This document shows positions 4,791-5,643 of a DNA stretch of 5,643 nt, in pieces. The translations under genes and the position numbers were made by a program. The notes under the pieces were generated by a model. That model was not told the DNA's origin. It ran no database searches and was given only the letters and a program-made list of their open reading frames with translations. The number at the start of each line of letters is the position of its first letter. Positions within the stretch are counted from its first letter, which is position 1. The stretch is taken from contig LIUJ01000036.1 in assembly GCA_001462255.1 (NCBI GenBank), positions 436 to 6,078 of the forward strand, read 5' to 3'. The DNA is from Fibrobacteria bacterium GUT77. GTDB taxonomy: Bacteria; Fibrobacterota; Chitinivibrionia; Chitinivibrionales; Chitinispirillaceae.

Positions 4791-5643
4791 AAAATTATCA
4801 AAGAAATATAGTTACGCTTATAGTACTTTGGGTATTGCTCGTTGCGTATGGTGTTGTTGCGCAAGAAAGGCTTATTAACAATATATCTACATTTAATCAA
4901 GAGGGGAACCAAACTTGTTGGGCGGCGTGCCTTCGCATGGTAATGTCTTATTACGGGCTTTCAAAAGAGGAAGATGACATTCGTAGGTTGGCGTTTCACG
5001 TTCCTGATACGGAAGTTGCGCCAAATATGACGAATAACATTGACTCTGTGGGTCAGTTGTTTACGCGTTTGATGGTTTCTGTAGGTCACAGATGCGGGGA
5101 TGACGTGCTTACCCCAAATAACGTTGTAAGCCTGATCAATGCTGGAAGACCAATTATAGTGGGGATGAGAATCTCTTATAACGATTCTACATGGGGTCAT
5201 ATGTGCGTGATAGTTGGGTATGAGGGGAGCGGTAATGTTATGAGACTATTGCTTGTTAATCCCTGGCCTGGTGATCCTGGTAACGATGAATATCTAAGGG
5301 TGGTGTATTCAGATTTTATTAATGGAATTGCACCGTATGGTGACATTCCTAATGTTACTATTAGATGGTTAGAAAGCATCTTTCCGGTAGCGTCCCCCCC
5401 CGCCTCTCCGCAAACCGACGTAGATAAGGTTGCGTTAAGAACCAAGACGATTAGCGCGGCTTTGGATCAAACGGCTTCCGGTACGGATAATCTGCCGAGT
5501 ATAATCCATATTTGGGATACAGATCCGTATATGGAACGGGTGATAGTGGATTCAACCAAGTCCAATGTGGGCATATTGTCATCATATTGGCTTCCCAACG
5601 CTGTTATTAGGTCGCCTCGCGCTTTGAGCGTGCGCGGCGCGCA
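4787..5643 (+). CDS. Secreted papain-like cysteine peptidase (3' end outside window)
   Basis: The frame opens at ATG 4787, overlapping the previous stop by ATGA, and has no stop before the window ends (285 codons visible). Residues 1-25 are a signal peptide with likely cleavage at VVA before Q26. The papain-fold active site is readable: Q38 as oxyanion Gln, six residues ahead of nucleophile C44 in QTCWAAC; H138 in WGHMCVIVGYE; and N158 in LLVNPWPG as third residue. The WAA-x4-M-x2-YYG pattern after the Cys is typical of bacterial C39-like and AvrRpt2-like (C70) peptidases. The domain ends near residue 196. A Pro/Ser-rich linker follows (200-208), then at least 77 residues I cannot assign. I infer export across the inner membrane and proteolysis outside the cytoplasm. 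The lack of a GG-leader transporter context argues against a bacteriocin-type C39 role. The exact family is uncertain; the catalytic class is fairly sure. Confidence 0.8.
   Translation, partial: MKNYQRNIVTLIVLWVLLVAYGVVAQERLINNISTFNQEGNQTCWAACLRMVMSYYGLSKEEDDIRRLAFHVPDTEVAPNMTNNIDSVGQLFTRLMVSVGHRCGDDVLTPNNVVSLINAGRPIIVGMRISYNDSTWGHMCVIVGYEGSGNVMRLLLVNPWPGDPGNDEYLRVVYSDFINGIAPYGDIPNVTIRWLESIFPVASPPASPQTDVDKVALRTKTISAALDQTASGTDNLPSIIHIWDTDPYMERVIVDSTKSNVGILSSYWLPNAVIRSPRALSVRGA
5394..5401 (+). repeat. Run of eight C residues in the peptidase linker
   Basis: This C8 tract encodes part of the Ser-Pro-Pro linker right after the catalytic domain. It stands out in an AT-rich gene. Loss of one C gives a TAG nine codons or so downstream, and gain of one gives a TAA about eleven codons downstream, so either slip would remove the C-terminal region. 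It could be a phase-variation tract, or simply proline codons; a sequencing error in its length would also matter. Confidence 0.7.

Noticed and set aside
4475..5445. Minus-strand open frames at 4475-4912, 4961-5200 and 5197-5445
   Set aside because: They lie opposite the intact paralogue and the peptidase gene, which have signal peptides and catalytic motifs; the minus-strand products show none.
5631..5643. TGCGC-GGC-GCGCA palindrome at the window end
   Set aside because: Short, inside coding sequence and cut by the window edge; nothing supports a function.
1..5643. CRISPR array, tRNA, rRNA, integrase or insertion sequence
   Set aside because: No spaced short repeats, cloverleaf, rRNA-like sequence or transposase/recombinase motifs were seen on either strand; the only long repeat is the diverged gene duplication.

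Overview
The window joins the end of a chemotaxis operon to an AT-rich accessory block of secreted proteins. A CheA with a DNA-visible pair of MshEN-like repeats, followed directly by CheD, points to a motile, probably Gram-negative bacterium. The CheA layout (N-terminal extension, HPt domain, repeat pair where P2 would be, then kinase core) resembles CheA proteins I associate with deltaproteobacteria and related phyla. I cannot fix the taxon from sequence alone.

Positions 1-2205 are the 3' part of cheA, whose frame is still open at the left edge. After 49 bases comes complete cheD (2255-2728). Both are GC-rich by eye. At about 2730 the composition drops sharply and stays AT-rich nearly to the right edge.

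Positions 2740-4789 hold a diverged tandem duplication of about 0.95 kb, with each copy led by the same 5' leader and Shine-Dalgarno. The second copy (3873-4790) is an intact 305-residue secreted protein of unrecognised family. The first copy (2832-3665) has an intact body, but a 10-base deletion has put its signal peptide out of frame, and its C-terminal end is also frame-shifted relative to its sister. A 33-codon ORF and a plausible sigma70-type promoter lie between the copies.

From 4787 to the window end runs an incomplete gene for a secreted papain-like cysteine peptidase. It overlaps the stop codon of the intact paralogue by ATGA, so the two are probably translationally coupled. The peptidase domain ends in a proline-rich linker encoded by a run of eight C residues; gaining or losing one C would truncate the protein right after the catalytic domain.

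The chemotaxis genes form an ordinary signalling unit: CheA is the histidine kinase and CheD the receptor deamidase. The accessory block looks like a separate secreted module, a peptidase plus a co-expressed partner that has been duplicated and is degenerating or varying. The most interesting leads are this peptidase/partner pair, the possible contingency tracts, and the MshEN-like (possibly c-di-GMP-related) repeats inside CheA.
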